DNA of 64,000 nucleotides. Origin: Chelonoidis abingdonii (lineage: Eukaryota > Chordata > Testudines > Testudinidae). The first letter of the stretch is position 1, and each line of letters opens with the position of its first letter. Location: the NCBI RefSeq assembly GCF_003597395.2, contig NC_133770.1, positions 30,837,446 through 30,901,445 of the forward strand. Direction: 5' to 3'. The translations under genes and the position numbers were made by a program. Under the pieces are notes generated by a model that was not told where the DNA came from, ran no database searches, and worked only from the letters and a program-made list of their open reading frames with translations. This document shows positions 45,325 to 56,718 of the stretch, piece after piece.

Positions 45325-45985
45325 CAGGTGGTGAGGAGAGAAGCCTGTGCTCTGAAAGAGGCACGTGCGTGCCTCATTGAAAAATCAAGGCATACTACAG
45401 TTCCAGACATTTTAAAATGTGTGCCTTTGTTCACCAATTCTGTGTATAGTTTGGAAAGAATCTAACAAAAACATCATTGTCAGAAATAGCTCCTGTTTTC
45501 CTATCCACTTTTAGCATTTTATCTTGGCCATAAAGTGCAGCCCACACAATAAGTAAAGCGATATCCCTAGCTATTTATCTTCTTAATAGGCAGAGTTGCA
45601 TGGGAGAAGGCAGGTGTGGGCTCTGAGGCCTCCAATAGCCACCCTTCCTTGCAGAAAACTTTCTCAGTCAGACTTTAGAATAAGCTCTAAGAGACCCAAT
45701 ATTCATGTACTTTGCCTCTACTTTTATTTTTTGTGATTTCATTTTTCTGCTGTATTTTTTTTATTTTGTCAAGATCTATTATCAGCACTGTGAAGTGTTG
45801 TGAAGTTTCAGTTCCAGCCCTGTGACTTGTTCTCTTCTTGTGAAAGTTAATTTTTGTCAATGAAATAGTTTCCTGTAAAGCACCTTATTGTTGGGTGATT
45901 AGCAGATTAGATCCCAAAGCTTTTTTAAACTACCTGAGACGAGCCCCAGTAAAGTGTCTGATGTCAAGGCCCTTAGTTGCTGATA
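45325..45985. other. Unassigned DNA
   Basis: No feature was recognised. Confidence 0.45.
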
Positions 45986-45991
45986 GAGTAA

Positions 45992-46166
45992 ATCATAGAA
46001 TCATAGGACTGGAAGGGACCTTGAGACATCATCTAGTCCATTTCCCTGCACTCATGGCAAGACTAAGTATTATCTAGACCATTTCTGACAGGTGTTTGTC
46101 TCACCTGATCTTAAAAATCTCCAATGGTAGCAATTCTACAACCTCCCTAGAAAATTTATTCCTAAC
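45992..46166 (-). mobile_element. CR1 3' end, antisense
   Basis: atcatagaatcataggactg then gaagggaccttgagacatca and tctagtcca is the reverse complement of the CR1 3' terminus (…tggactagatgat…ggtcccttccag…attctatgat). It continues into the 3' coding end before truncation near 46166. The open frame at 45895-46077 crosses it and is not a gene. Confidence 0.8.
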
Positions 46167-46169
46167 AAA

Positions 46170-47360
46170 GGGGAAGAGAGCAGTTGTAAAAATGATCCCC
46201 ACATTGACTCTTACATTAAAAAATGGACGTTACTGATCAACATAGAGGTCCAAAGGCCTTGTAGAAAGACCCCAGAAATCTAAACTATGATTTATGTCTG
46301 GCTTCTGTCTCTCTATTGTGAGAAGAACCACAAGTCCCCTGATTTGGGAAATTTTGGATCCCAAGGCAGCTCTGAAATGTGTGGTTCTTAACTGGTACTT
46401 CTTAACTGGTCTCTACTCTCTCCCTCTAAGATCCAGGTGAACACTAAAAAGATTGTTCTTGCTTTTGCTAAAATAAAATGATAAAGAATCCAGCACACAG
46501 ACAAAACAGATGAATTATATTCTCCTTCATTTTCATTGTGAAGAATGTCATAGAAACAACATTGTTAATGATTTTCATGTCTTTCGTTGGTTAGCACTTG
46601 AAATATTTATTTTTCCTTTGATTGAACATTTTTTGAACTTTTTTTAATTTTCACAGACACAGGAACAAAAATCTACTTAAAGGTTGAGAAGGAGAATTTG
46701 ATTTCTGTCTAGCAGAATTTTCTTTAACAGTCATCACACATCCGCTAAGATGATGAGTTATTGGTTGTCAATCCTTTATATATTGACCATTATCTTCCAG
46801 AATCTGTCCTTCTTATATGTGTTAAAAGAGAATATGCTGTGAGCTATAGAACAGAACTAATTATTTTTCCTCTAGAAGAAGAAGAGAGAAGATAATTGCT
46901 AAAATAACACTTTGATCAAAGATGTCTCTAAATGCTGAGTACTGTGTAAGGCAAACTTCAAAGCTCCTTCAAAACTAATAAATGTATCAATGCTCTCACA
47001 CAAGTTAAACTTTCTAACTTTTCATTAAAATACTATTTGGAAATTTTCATTTTTATAATTAATTTTGACCTGTTAAAAAGCAAATGAAGAATGGATGTTG
47101 TGTAAAGAATCCGTAAATATCTAGAAATCTTGTTCATTCCTGCAGATGTTTTTGAAGAGATAATTTTCATGTCTGTCTTTGAGGACTGTTTGGAACTCCT
47201 GTTGGTTGATAAAGTTTTAATGACCTTCAGGTTGGCTAAGTAAAAATTCTGTAGAGCTCTATTTTAGAGAACACTGTAAGTAATACCTCTCAAACATTCC
47301 CTCCTGCTTACAGATGTAGATGTAGTTTTGAAGGAAAGAAATGCTGAAACTCTCATTATT
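46170..47360. other. Unassigned AT-rich DNA
   Basis: No gene or repeat was recognised. Confidence 0.5.
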
Positions 47361-47365
47361 TTGAG

Positions 47366-47587
47366 CAGGGGCAGCTCTAGGCATTTTGCCGCCCCAAGCA
47401 CGGCAGGCACGGTGCCTTCATCAGCTTGCCTGCGGGAGGTCCGCTGAAGATGTGGGACCAGTGGACTATCCGCAGGCAAGCTGCCGAAAGCAGCCTGCCT
47501 GCCGCCCTCATGGCAACTGGCAGAGCGCCCCCAGTGGCTTGCTGCTCCAAGCACATGCTTGGCGTGCTGGGCCCTAGAGCCGCCCTG
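47366..47587 (-). mobile_element. Small hAT MITE family A, copy 3 (inverted, shorter)
   Basis: It starts caggggcagctctaggc and ends ctagagccgccctg. The interior (gccgccccaagcacggcagg … tgcctgcgggaggtccgctg … gcagcctgcctgccgccctc) is the reverse complement of copies 1 and 2. At 222 bp it is 40-50 bp shorter. The flanking octamers (attttgag, acttgtgt) no longer match, suggesting an older or damaged insertion. Confidence 0.82.
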
Positions 47588-47589
47588 AC

Positions 47590-48545
47590 TTGTGTGCATG
47601 GCTGTGTACGAAGAGAACAGAGGGGATATTGCAACTAAATGAATTTTGCTGTGCATCTCAGTTAGTTTAGTGATGTTAATGTTACATTTTAGAATTCAAT
47701 GGAGATGGCTTTCGTCAGTAAACAAATAGCACAATGTGACTCACTTGTGTAAAACAAATTCTGCATTTTCAAATTTAGAGGTTTTTATTAGAGTTGGTTG
47801 AATTATTCATTGCAAATAAACTATTGAGCAAGGGTAGCTTTTTTTATCTTGTTTGTATGTTTTTTAAGATCTGATCCTGATTTCTACCAAATATGGATTA
47901 TTCAAAAGTCTTTGCTAACAAAACGAAGCCAGTGGGTTATTTGTAAACTCTTTGCTTTATCTATTTGCTATTCGTTATTTGTGATGTGTGATTGGGTGTC
48001 TACATCACGTGGCATTGTTTCTGCCCTCTGCCCACTCCTACTGATTGGATAACTAAAACCTTTTGAGTAGATGAATAATGTGCTTCTCAACTCAACTATG
48101 TCAATATTTCTCAAATTTTTCATAGTTAAGTGCCTTTTTAGGAAAATGAAACCACTCACATTCCTCCTTAAAGGCCTTCCCAAAATGAGCTGCAACTCTC
48201 AGTGGATTGCATTTATTAGTCTGAATAGCCACAAACCACTTCCTATATTGTTCAGCCAGCTCTTGCTTTGATGATGGCATTACATATCTAGCTAGAGCTT
48301 AGCAAAACAGCTTTCACAAATATTGCTGTGACTAAAACCCACTGATCTGATTTGCTCATATTCACAATAATTTTTACTTGGCTTCTCACGAGGAGTGAGA
48401 AGGTATTTGCAAATTGTTTGTGGTAAGAAAAACTATTGCAAATACTACTGTGAATAAACTCAAGAATTATTCACACCAAAACTGGTTTCATAGCCATTTT
48501 TAAAAGCTGTCTTTAGTACACATACAATACATTTACTGAACTATT
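47590..48545. other. Unassigned DNA
   Basis: No feature was recognised. Confidence 0.45.
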
Positions 48546-48549
48546 ATGA

Positions 48550-49110
48550 TGGCTCATGGATATTTGCAGACAGGAAAAAAAAATGTGCGTGTTTATAAAG
48601 CTTTGGTCATTCAACAGAGAGCAAAAACAATACCATATGACTGTGATGGGACATGCCCGTGTCCCATTGAAAGCAAACCTAAGGCATATCACTGCACATG
48701 GGCAGTGCCAATTAGGCACACCTGCAGAGCCTGCTCTACTTGAAGAAGAGGAGCTTAAGAAACTGAGGCTGGCCACAGACTTGGAGGCGTTTGCCCAAGA
48801 GGAGAGCCCAACAGCCAGGGGATCCCAGTCTGAGGCAGTGACTAGCCTTCCCTTCCTCCCCTTTTCCCCCTCCCCCTTGTTTAGAGCAGACAGATACTGC
48901 AGCCCTGAGAAGGACTCTGGACATCTATTCTTCGTCAGTGCCCTGTAGCCAGACCCGAGGAGCCGCACCAGAAAGTGAAGGTAATTACACCCAGAAAGAT
49001 TGCTGGGAGTGAGCTCAGTGAGCTTGCCCAGGAATTGGGGCTGTTGTAGGGGACCGAGAGCCATAGACTGGAAAAGGCTATGTCTGAGCTCAGGATCAGG
49101 GTTGGCTGAC
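48550..49110. other. Unclassified segment with mixed composition, possible old repeat
   Basis: Frames of 130 codons on the plus strand and 183 on the minus strand overlap each other here, with no domain in either. The segment around 48640-49060 is more GC-rich than its flanks and pyrimidine-rich near 48850-48880. It may be an old LTR-type repeat; I can show no paired ends. Confidence 0.25.
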
Positions 49111-49236
49111 TATAGTGACCAATTTCGTTAGGATACATTTATTGGATACATTATTTGTAACAAACAATTCAACCAGCTTGAACCCTCCCCACCCTCCTCA
49201 ACATGTGTTTTGGGAACTTATAGTGTATTACAACAC

Positions 49237-49360
49237 TAGGGTGACCACATATCCCGATTTTATAGGGACAGTCCTTATTTTGGGGTCTTTTTCTTATGTA
49301 GGCTCCTATTACCCCCCCACGTCCATCCTGATTTTTCACATTTGCTGTCTGGTCACCCTA
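49237..49360 (+). mobile_element. hAT-type MITE family B, copy 1 (124 bp)
   Basis: The ends tagggtgacca and tggtcacccta are perfect inverted repeats of 11 bp. The flanks are exact 8-bp duplications, tacaacac, at 49229-49236 and 49361-49368. The body (tcccgattttatagggacag … ctttttcttatgtaggctcc) is shared with 55352-55473. The element is non-coding and must have used a transposase in trans. Confidence 0.9.
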
Positions 49361-49574
49361 TACAACACTGTAGGCAAAATTTGACTAATCCATATTTCAT
49401 ATGTACAGGCTTTCTTTCATGGCAGGAGGCTGCTGGAATCTTTAGCGTCTATTGGTGTGGGAGGGAGAGGGGATTGTTTTGCTTTGTTTTAAATGAGCAT
49501 TACTCTACTTAATGTATTTTCCCATTAAAGCATTGTGAAGAACAGTACATTTAAACTATAAAACATTGCTAGAT

Positions 49575-49658
49575 GCCTGATCTTGCAGTCCTTCCATGTA
49601 TGGAACTACCTTTGGTGTTAATGGGAGTTTTGCACATGAAATGATTGCATGATCAGGC
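49575..49658. repeat. Foldback repeat (MITE-like)
   Basis: gcctgatcttgca at 49575-49587 is matched by tgcatgatcaggc at 49646-49658 (12 of 13 pairs), with 'tgggagttttgc' between. This interior phrase also occurs in the foldback at 42037-42090. Confidence 0.6.
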
Positions 49659-49929
49659 CCGACACCTTGAACAGTTTGTTATTCTAATAGCAGCTGAGCT
49701 GACCCACATTGAGGTAATTGACCTTGACTTCTCATACATGTCTTCCTTTCAGCTTACGATGTGTAACTTGCAGTGCATTGAATTCTGTTCTCTTGGAACA
49801 GCAATGGGGGAAGGACTATTGCTCAGAGCCTTGAAGCTGGAGCTAAATTACTGCTGCAGACACACAAGGTTGCAGATCAGATGTTCACATACATCCTAGG
49901 GTATAGTGGCTTTACACAAAGGTAAAGGT

Positions 49930-50050
49930 GTCTTGTTATTAGTTATTATTTATATTCTGGTAGTGTCGACCATGTTCTAGGCACTTTCAACATAGAAAGA
50001 CACAGTCTTTGAACTGAAAAGCTCACAGTTGCAGCCTGAAATAAATACCA
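49930..50050 (-). repeat. Antisense L2/CORE-SINE-type tail
   Basis: ttattatttatattctggta then gtgtcgaccatgttctaggc and ctttgaactgaaaagctcac resembles the reverse complement of the LINE/SINE tail seen at 39651-39782 and 37768-37870. A similar antisense piece lies near 62510-62635. Confidence 0.45.
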
Positions 50051-50059
50051 AACATTTGA

Positions 50060-51300
50060 TCAGAATGATTCACTGCATGTTTCCAAAGAGAACAGTATAT
50101 AAATACAATCCTAAATGCTCTTCTTTCACATGCAGGCAGATTCTGCTCTGTTACCTAGTGTTAATTTGGAGTACAACTCAATGAGGACCTTGGGATTAGT
50201 GCAGATTTTAGGGCCAGTCCCTATGAGCAGCCCTTTACACACTGATGGAAATGGAACACTGTGCAAACATAAGGCCCCTTTGCAGAGTTGGGCTTTGGAA
50301 TATTGTAACAGAGATCAGAATCTAACTATCTGTGCTGAGTGGACACTGGCTCTGTGGATAATCCAAACTGAAAAAATGGAGGTGAGCAAAAACCTGAAAG
50401 ATAATATTTTGTTCCGAGTATAGTTGAAAGGTTACATAATCCGCTTCCACCGATAACAACATTCTGAAGTTGTACAGGAAATGTGTGCTGGCTTCAGCTG
50501 TTTAGAAATGTCATCAATAATTTGCACTCTGGAAGTGATCAACTTTTGGGCTCTGGGCTCTCATTGGATCCCCTCATTTCAGTTAAATCTTGTTTTGTAA
50601 GCAGTTTGGCAGTATATAAGCTATTGAAGCCGTAGTGAATCCAGTAATAACTTCAAATTGCCAAACTAGACTTTTTTTTAATTTGATTAAAAAAAAATGT
50701 GCTTCTGTGTGAGCAAAATTTCTTGAACCACATAATTGCTTCAAATCTTCACTGAGCAAATAGTTTTGCAATATATTTTGGCTTGGCTTCTCATATTTCT
50801 GTGGGAAACTACAAAGTCAGGAGTGACAAATACATATGCAAGTTGGGTCAGAAGTTGTAAATGTGTGAAACTATGGTGTTTTCATGCCTTAGCCTACTAA
50901 GCATGGAAGATTTTTTTTTAAAAATGTCCATTTAGGGCACTGTGGAGTGTAAAAACAGAAGCCTGAACAGCATCTGCCTGTCTTGTTTCACTAGCTGTTT
51001 TTTGTGGTTTAAGTGCAGTCCATAATTTCAACTCTTGATATGTTTTTGACTTCCAGTTGGATCTTCCTATATTGAAAAGTAATATGTCACCTTCTCTTGC
51101 TGATCATGCAGGAGCTGACACAACGGGCAACAAGAATGCATATGAGTGCACTCCAGTGCTTATGTGAAGCATTCACTGGGATAGAGTAATATGGCCTTTT
51201 TGCAAGTACACTATCCATCTATCGATACACACACACACAGACATATTCCTTGCCCCTGAGTGCTGGCAGTCTGCTACTATTATCGCCTCGCAATGCAATC
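50060..51300. other. Unassigned AT-rich DNA
   Basis: No gene or repeat was recognised apart from a short (AC)n near 51230. Confidence 0.5.
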
Positions 51301-51309
51301 ACAATACAA

Positions 51310-51468
51310 TCTCAGTGGTTTGAGCATTGGCCTGCTAAACCCAGGGTTGTGAGTTCAATCCTTGAGGGGGCCACTTAGGGAAGTGGGGATTGGTCCTGCT
51401 TTGAGCAGGGGTTGGACTAGATGATCTCCTGAGGTCCCTTCCAACCCTAATAATCTGTGATTCTATGG
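51310..51468 (+). repeat. tRNA-derived SINE with CR1-like tail
   Basis: The head has an A box region (tggtttgagcattgg, 51316-51330) and a B box (gagttcaatcc, 51351-51361), as in a pol III promoter derived from a tRNA. The tail (ttggactagatgatctcctg then aggtcccttccaaccctaat, ending ctgtgattctatgg) matches the CR1 LINE 3' end. Tortoise-type pol III SINEs have this design, with CR1 supplying the copying enzyme. The length, near 160 bp, is about full. No target duplication was resolved. Confidence 0.85.
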
Positions 51469-51474
51469 ATTAGA

Positions 51475-52285
51475 AATACAAAAAAGCCCTGTTGGTCACA
51501 TGTGACATATTATTAGCCTAATCCTCCAAGTGGGTATAAATTGTTACCATTCAGGTTTAATATTTATTTATCTACTTTTGCACTCATTTTGCGCAGGTGA
51601 CAATGACAACATAAGGTGCAGGGCAATGGAGAATGAGCCCTATATTTCCAAGTTCCTTGTCTGGTTTTAAATGTCCCAAGCATATTTCCACTAGTTTTCA
51701 TATCAAATTTTGATAGATTTCTTGTTAAGATTGTTTTTTTAATATATATTTACCCTAAATTTCCCTTTTCTTTAATCCAACCCATTACTCCTAGTTATAC
51801 CTTCCTTTCCCACACTCAACAGTTGCTCTCCTTTCTGAGTTTGTAGTGCATTCCGATACCAGTATTCCAGGGCATTCTCTGGAATTTCCCCCACCCAACC
51901 TCCCAGATTTGAAATAGTTTGAATTTGATGCCCTTCTGCACACGTTGCAAAAGACATCTGTTTGCCTGGGTGTTTGGAAAGAGAGGAGTGTGTATATTTT
52001 AGATGATGAATAGGTGGAAGAGAGTTTTTGTAGGTGGCTTGTTGGCTAAGCTCCTGTTGAACTGATTATCGTGATGCTTTTGAGATTTAAGTGCATTGTT
52101 AATGATGTGTAAGGGCACCTCTAGCCCTTGATAGGCATCTTTTTAGTTATTGAAATCCAAATAAAAAAAATAAACAAAAATACTAGTAGACAATTGTTGT
52201 ATTACCCCCAATTCATTGTTTACCCAATTTTTTAATATTACCTTATGCAGACTTTTCACCTCTTTAATCATTAGGGATGTTCTTC
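51475..52285. other. Unassigned AT-rich DNA
   Basis: No feature was recognised. Confidence 0.5.
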
Positions 52286-53591
52286 TCTCAGGCCACATCT
52301 ACACTACCCGATAATATCGAATTAGCTAAAATCGGTTTCATAAAACTGATATTATAAATTTGATTTCACGCGGCCACACTAGGCACAGTAATTCAGCGTT
52401 GTGCGTCCATGGTCCGAGGCTAGCGTCGATTTCTGAAGCTTTGCATTGTGGGTAGCTATTCCGTAGCTATCCCATAGTTCCCGCAGTCTCCCCCGCCCCT
52501 TGGAATTCTGGGTTGAATCATTGTCGCGGGTGGTTCTGGTAAATGTCGTTCAGTCATTCCTTCCTCTGGGAAAACAACAGCTGACAATCCTTTTGTGCCG
52601 TTTTTCCCTGGATTGCCCTGGCAGACGCCATAGCACGGCAACCATGGAGCCCATTCAGCTTTTTTTTTTTCCGGCACCGTATGTGTACTGGATGCCGTGG
52701 ACAGAGGCGATACTCCAGCGCTTCACAGCAGCATTCATTTGCTTTTGCATGATAGCAGAGATGGTTACCAGTCGTTCTGTACCATCTACTGCTGGAGTAA
52801 ACTGGCAATGAGATGACGGTTATCTCTCCCCCTCTGTACTGTCTGCTGCTATCATGAGTGCCCCTGGCTGAGATCGGCCGGGGGTGCAAAAGCAAAACTG
52901 GGAATGACTCCCCGAGTCAATCCCCCTTTATGGTTTCTAAAAATAGAGTCAGTCCTGCCTAGAATAGGGGCAAATGTACTAGAGGACCAGTGTATCAGAG
53001 CACAGCTGCTCCGTGTCAGTATATCACAGGGGGTGCCCCTGCAACAACCCCACCCATTGCTTCCCTCCTCCCCAGCCTTCCTGGGCTACCGTGGCAGTGT
53101 CTCCCCCGGCATTTGTGTCATGAAGTTATAAAGAATGCAGGAATAAGAAACAGAGACTTGTTAGTGAGATAAAACGAGGGGGAGGCAGCCTCCAGGGGCT
53201 ATGACAGTCCAGGCAGGACAATAAGCAGTGCGGGGGAGAGGAGCCCAGCATGCTGCTGCTATGACAGTCCAGGCAGTAACAGAATCTTTTCTTTACACAG
53301 GAAAGGGAGGGGGCTGATTGAAGCTCAGCCCTCCAGTTGCTATGATGAAAGACGGTTACTAGCCGTTCTGTCCTATCTACTGGGAATGACCAGGAATCAT
53401 TCCTGTTTTTCAACAGGCGCCCCCATATTCAGTTAAAAAGCATTGGAGCACTCAGGGGTTCATGAGGACAGTTACCAGTCTACTGCACCGTCTGCCACCA
53501 GAGAGGGGAGAGGAGCGAATACTGCTCTTCACTGCTGCAACATCGTGTCTACCAGCAGCATTCAGTACACATAGGGTGACATTGAAAGACG

Positions 53592-53873
53592 TCAAGAAAT
53601 GATTTCTTTCCCTTTTCTTTCACGTGGTGGTGGGGGGGAAGAAACTGAGGAGCTATTCCCTGAACCACGCCTAGACACTGTGTTTGAACCTACAGACATT
53701 GGGAGTTCAGCCAAGATGCAAATACTTTTCAGAGACTGCTGTGGACTGTGGATAGCTGGAGTCCTCAGTACCCCCTCCCTCCATGAGGGTCCCATTTGAG
53801 TCTCTGGCTTCCTGTTACGCTTGTCACGCAGCACTGTGTAGCCTGGAGATTTTTTTTTCGAGCACTTTGGCAT
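53592..53873 (-). pseudogene. Small open frame related to 11669-11926
   Basis: The 93-codon minus-strand frame starts MPKCSKKKSPGYTVLRDK, then RKPETQM, LRTPAIHSPQQS and AELP. It aligns to the frame in copy 1 for about 60 residues and then diverges. Whether this reflects coding constraint or only recent common ancestry cannot be told from two copies. Confidence 0.35.
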
Positions 53874-54245
53874 TTCATGTTCTGTAACGGAGCTTTGATA
53901 GAACAGATTTGTCTCCCCATACAGCGATCAGATCCAGTATCTCCGTACGGTCCATGCTGGAGCTCTTTTTGGATTTGGGACTGCATCGCCACCCCCGTGC
54001 TGATCAGAGCTCCACGCTGGGCAAACAGGAAATGTAATTCAAAAGTTCGCGGGGCTTTTCCTGTTTACCTGCCTGCTGCATCCGAGTTCAGATTGCTTTC
54101 CAGAGCAGTCAGTGGTGCACTGTGGGATACCGCCCGGAGGCCAATAATGTCGATTTCCGTCCACACTAACCCTAATCCTATATGTTTATATCGATTTTAG
54201 CGCTACTCCTATTGTCTGGGAGGAGTACAGAAATCGATATAAAGT

Positions 54246-54269
54246 GCTCTTTATATTGATATAAAGAGC
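54246..54269. repeat. Subterminal palindrome, copy 2
   Basis: gctctttatatt is followed by gatataaagagc, complementary at all but one position. It is the counterpart of the perfect palindrome at 11273-11296, with two compensating base changes (ccc/ggg became ctc/gag) relative to copy 1. Confidence 0.75.
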
Positions 54270-54354
54270 GTTGTAGTGTGGACAGTTACAGCGTCAAATC
54301 GATTTAACGCTGTTTAAATCGATTTAAACGCGTAGTGTAGACCAGGCCTCAGTC

Positions 54355-55345
54355 TCCTTTAGTTTTCCCCCATCCTCTCTGTGCTGAACTGCCCCTGGAA
54401 AGGAAGGAAAGGAAAGTGATTACAGAAGCAGGATAAACTTGGAATGTAGGAAGCTGTGGCTGAATTCTTCTGTGTGCAAGCTGGATCAGAAACTGCAAGT
54501 GCAGGGCAGCAAGGATTATTTTCAGATTTTGGCTTGCAAGGGCAGGAAGAAACTCAAATGCAACATGACCACAAGAGGAAGTGGGTAGCTGGAGAACAGG
54601 AGGATATATGGCTGCCACCAACCTCCTTCTGGGCTGAGTCGCTGGTGTGAGCATGTTTTGTTTGGATTCATTTCAGTACATCTTTCTGAACTTCTGCTTC
54701 TCTTAGTCCTGGCTCCCTTCACAGTGGCATCTCCCCAAAGACCTTTATTATTTTGCTTCAGGTAAGTAACTTTATAGTACTGCAGCTGCCATAGCTAAAT
54801 CTTAGGAAACAAATATGTACATAAATTAAAGCAAGAGAAAGAACAAGGAGAGGCATTAATTGCCAACATTTAGATCATAATTATTTGATAAATGTTCTAA
54901 TAACTGCATGTTTCTCTCAGGGATCAAAGAATCAACAGAGAGGCATGTGGAGATGCTGCTTGCTTTGGTTTTTTATATACTTATCAGTGGGGAAACAAAA
55001 ATAAACATAATACATAACGCCAAATGAAATGATTGACTGAGAAGTAGAGTCCTGAGCAACCTTGATACCTTTTCCAGCGTAAAGTTTTGCTAATGCTGTG
55101 CAGTGACTCTCAGGAGAAGAGATATTAGTTAATGTTTGTAATGTAAATGTTGGTAAATTAGTTAATGGGCTAGTTTTACCCCCAGGAGAGGGTGGCTGAA
55201 GTGGAAAGTCCGCTGAGGGAGGATGGGGAGAGAGCGATTGCAATGGAAAGTGGCTGCAACTTCCCTCAGGCTGGCGTGGTAAGCAATGGGCATTGCCCCA
55301 AAAGCCAGCAGTTCTAGCTGGAAAAAGTGTGTAGTTAGGATGGTG
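54355..55345. other. Unassigned DNA
   Basis: No gene or repeat was recognised. The minus frame at 54932-55243 (103 codons) carries no domain. Confidence 0.45.
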
Positions 55346-55351
55346 GGGGGC

Positions 55352-55473
55352 TAGAGTGACCAGATGTCCCGATTTTATAGGGACAGTCCTGATATTTGGG
55401 GCTTTTTCTTATATAGGCTCCTATTACCCTCCACCTCATCCCGATTTTTCACACTTGCTATCTGGTCACCCTA
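55352..55473 (+). mobile_element. hAT-type MITE family B, copy 2 (122 bp)
   Basis: The ends tagagtgacca and tggtcacccta are inverted repeats with one mismatch. The body is colinear with 49237-49360 in the same orientation. The flanking octamers tggggggc and tggggact agree at five leading bases only, so the duplication is decayed. Confidence 0.85.
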
Positions 55474-55479
55474 TGGGGA

Positions 55480-56710
55480 CTGCTCTGATTCTCTGTATCT
55501 CTTCTGCTGCTGTCAGAACACCCATGGATATTGGCCTCTCAGCAATTAAAATGGATTCCCCTGGAAAGAATCCCAGGGCATGCCGACACTTGGAGCTGGC
55601 AGTGAGATTCCCAGCTTGTGGAGACATACTCGTGCTAGCTCTGATCAAGCTAATGTGCTAAAAATAGATTGTAGCCATGGCCAACCTAGGCACCCCATAT
55701 AGACCAAGGCATGTACTTGGGATGGCTAACCCATCTTGCTGCTTTTGCCATTGCAGCTACACTCCATTTTAGTGTGTGTGGGTTGGAGGAGGTAGAAAGA
55801 CCCCCTTCCACTGGTCTTCACTGATGCAGGGAAGTGTCATTTACCCCTACCCATGCCAACCTCCATATAAGTGGCCTAGTATTTGTAAAGTTCTACGTAA
55901 GCATTAAGAATTGCATATAAGGTAAGAACTAAATATTGCAAATATAAACAAAGTTCAGTGATGCAGAAGCTTCTGAATACATGACTCTGGCTAGAGTGTG
56001 CATAATATACCTACCCTATCTCCCAGAAAATGAATTTATAACCCTGCTAATTGATCAACTGGAACTGGAAGATGAGATTAAAAGTGAGGTCTTGTTAAAT
56101 CCATGATGGAAAACAACAGATAAGACAAACTGTGGAGCAACCTCTCTTGTATCTGTGGCCTACATCATTGTGAATGTTTAAGGCCCATAAAAACCGCTGT
56201 TATGGAATTGACATTTTCATCATTCGCCAAAATGTGCATCTGGAAGTACCTCATCCCAAACTGTGGCGCTTCCAACAGAAATGCCAGTTCAGCCTGGCAA
56301 CAGAAAAATGGCTTGGAGATATTAACTGGAACATTCACTACTTCGAGTAATAGCAGAACTGATTCTTACAGGGTCAGATTTTCAGTGCTGGATTCTCTTT
56401 GCAGATGTAGGTTTGCATCAGTAAATAATTGCAACCAGATTTTTGGACCTGCGGTTCATTGCAGCTTCAGTCTGCTGTTAGATAACTAAATACTCCTTTT
56501 TACACCTGTGAATCAGAGAGCAAAAAAATGCAGGTGCAGTTATTGTATTTGCAGACTCATATCATCTCAGTGAGATTTGACTGAAAATCTAGCCCTTGGG
56601 ACAATTCCCGGTCCCATTGTAGCCAATGCCACAACTTCCACTCTCTTCACTAGGACTAAGAAATTTGACCTGTTATGTTAGTAATCTATATCTTGTCTTC
56701 CACTTATTAG
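55480..56710. other. Unassigned DNA
   Basis: Possible small foldback-type scraps lie near 56370-56600 (cagggtcagattttcagtgc). No gene was found. Confidence 0.4.
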
Positions 56711-56718
56711 ACAGTTGG

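Larger units (their letters stand above)
52291..54348 (-). mobile_element. Harbinger-like non-autonomous element, copy 2 (inverted)
   Basis: It starts ggccacatctacactac and ends gtagtgtagaccaggcc. Read in reverse complement it follows copy 1 (11194-13235) over its whole length of 2058 bp. Shared blocks include the subterminal palindrome, the scrap of a Myb/SANT-like exon near 53930-53990, the homopolymer run (T here at about 52661-52671, A in copy 1) and the inner segment around ctgggttgaatcattgtcgc. A possible 3-bp duplication, tca, flanks it (52288-52290 and 54349-54351). Copy 2 has local repeats absent or altered in copy 1, such as two 'ctatgacagtccaggcag' units near 53200 and 53260. No transposase was found. 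Confidence 0.75.

Noticed and set aside
48513..49064. 183-codon minus-strand frame and 130-codon plus-strand frame
   Set aside because: They overlap each other, carry no recognisable domain, and have no splice or promoter context.
49359..49360. TA dinucleotide as a mariner-type target duplication
   Set aside because: An exact 8-bp duplication, tacaacac, fits the same boundaries better if TA is counted as part of the terminal repeat.
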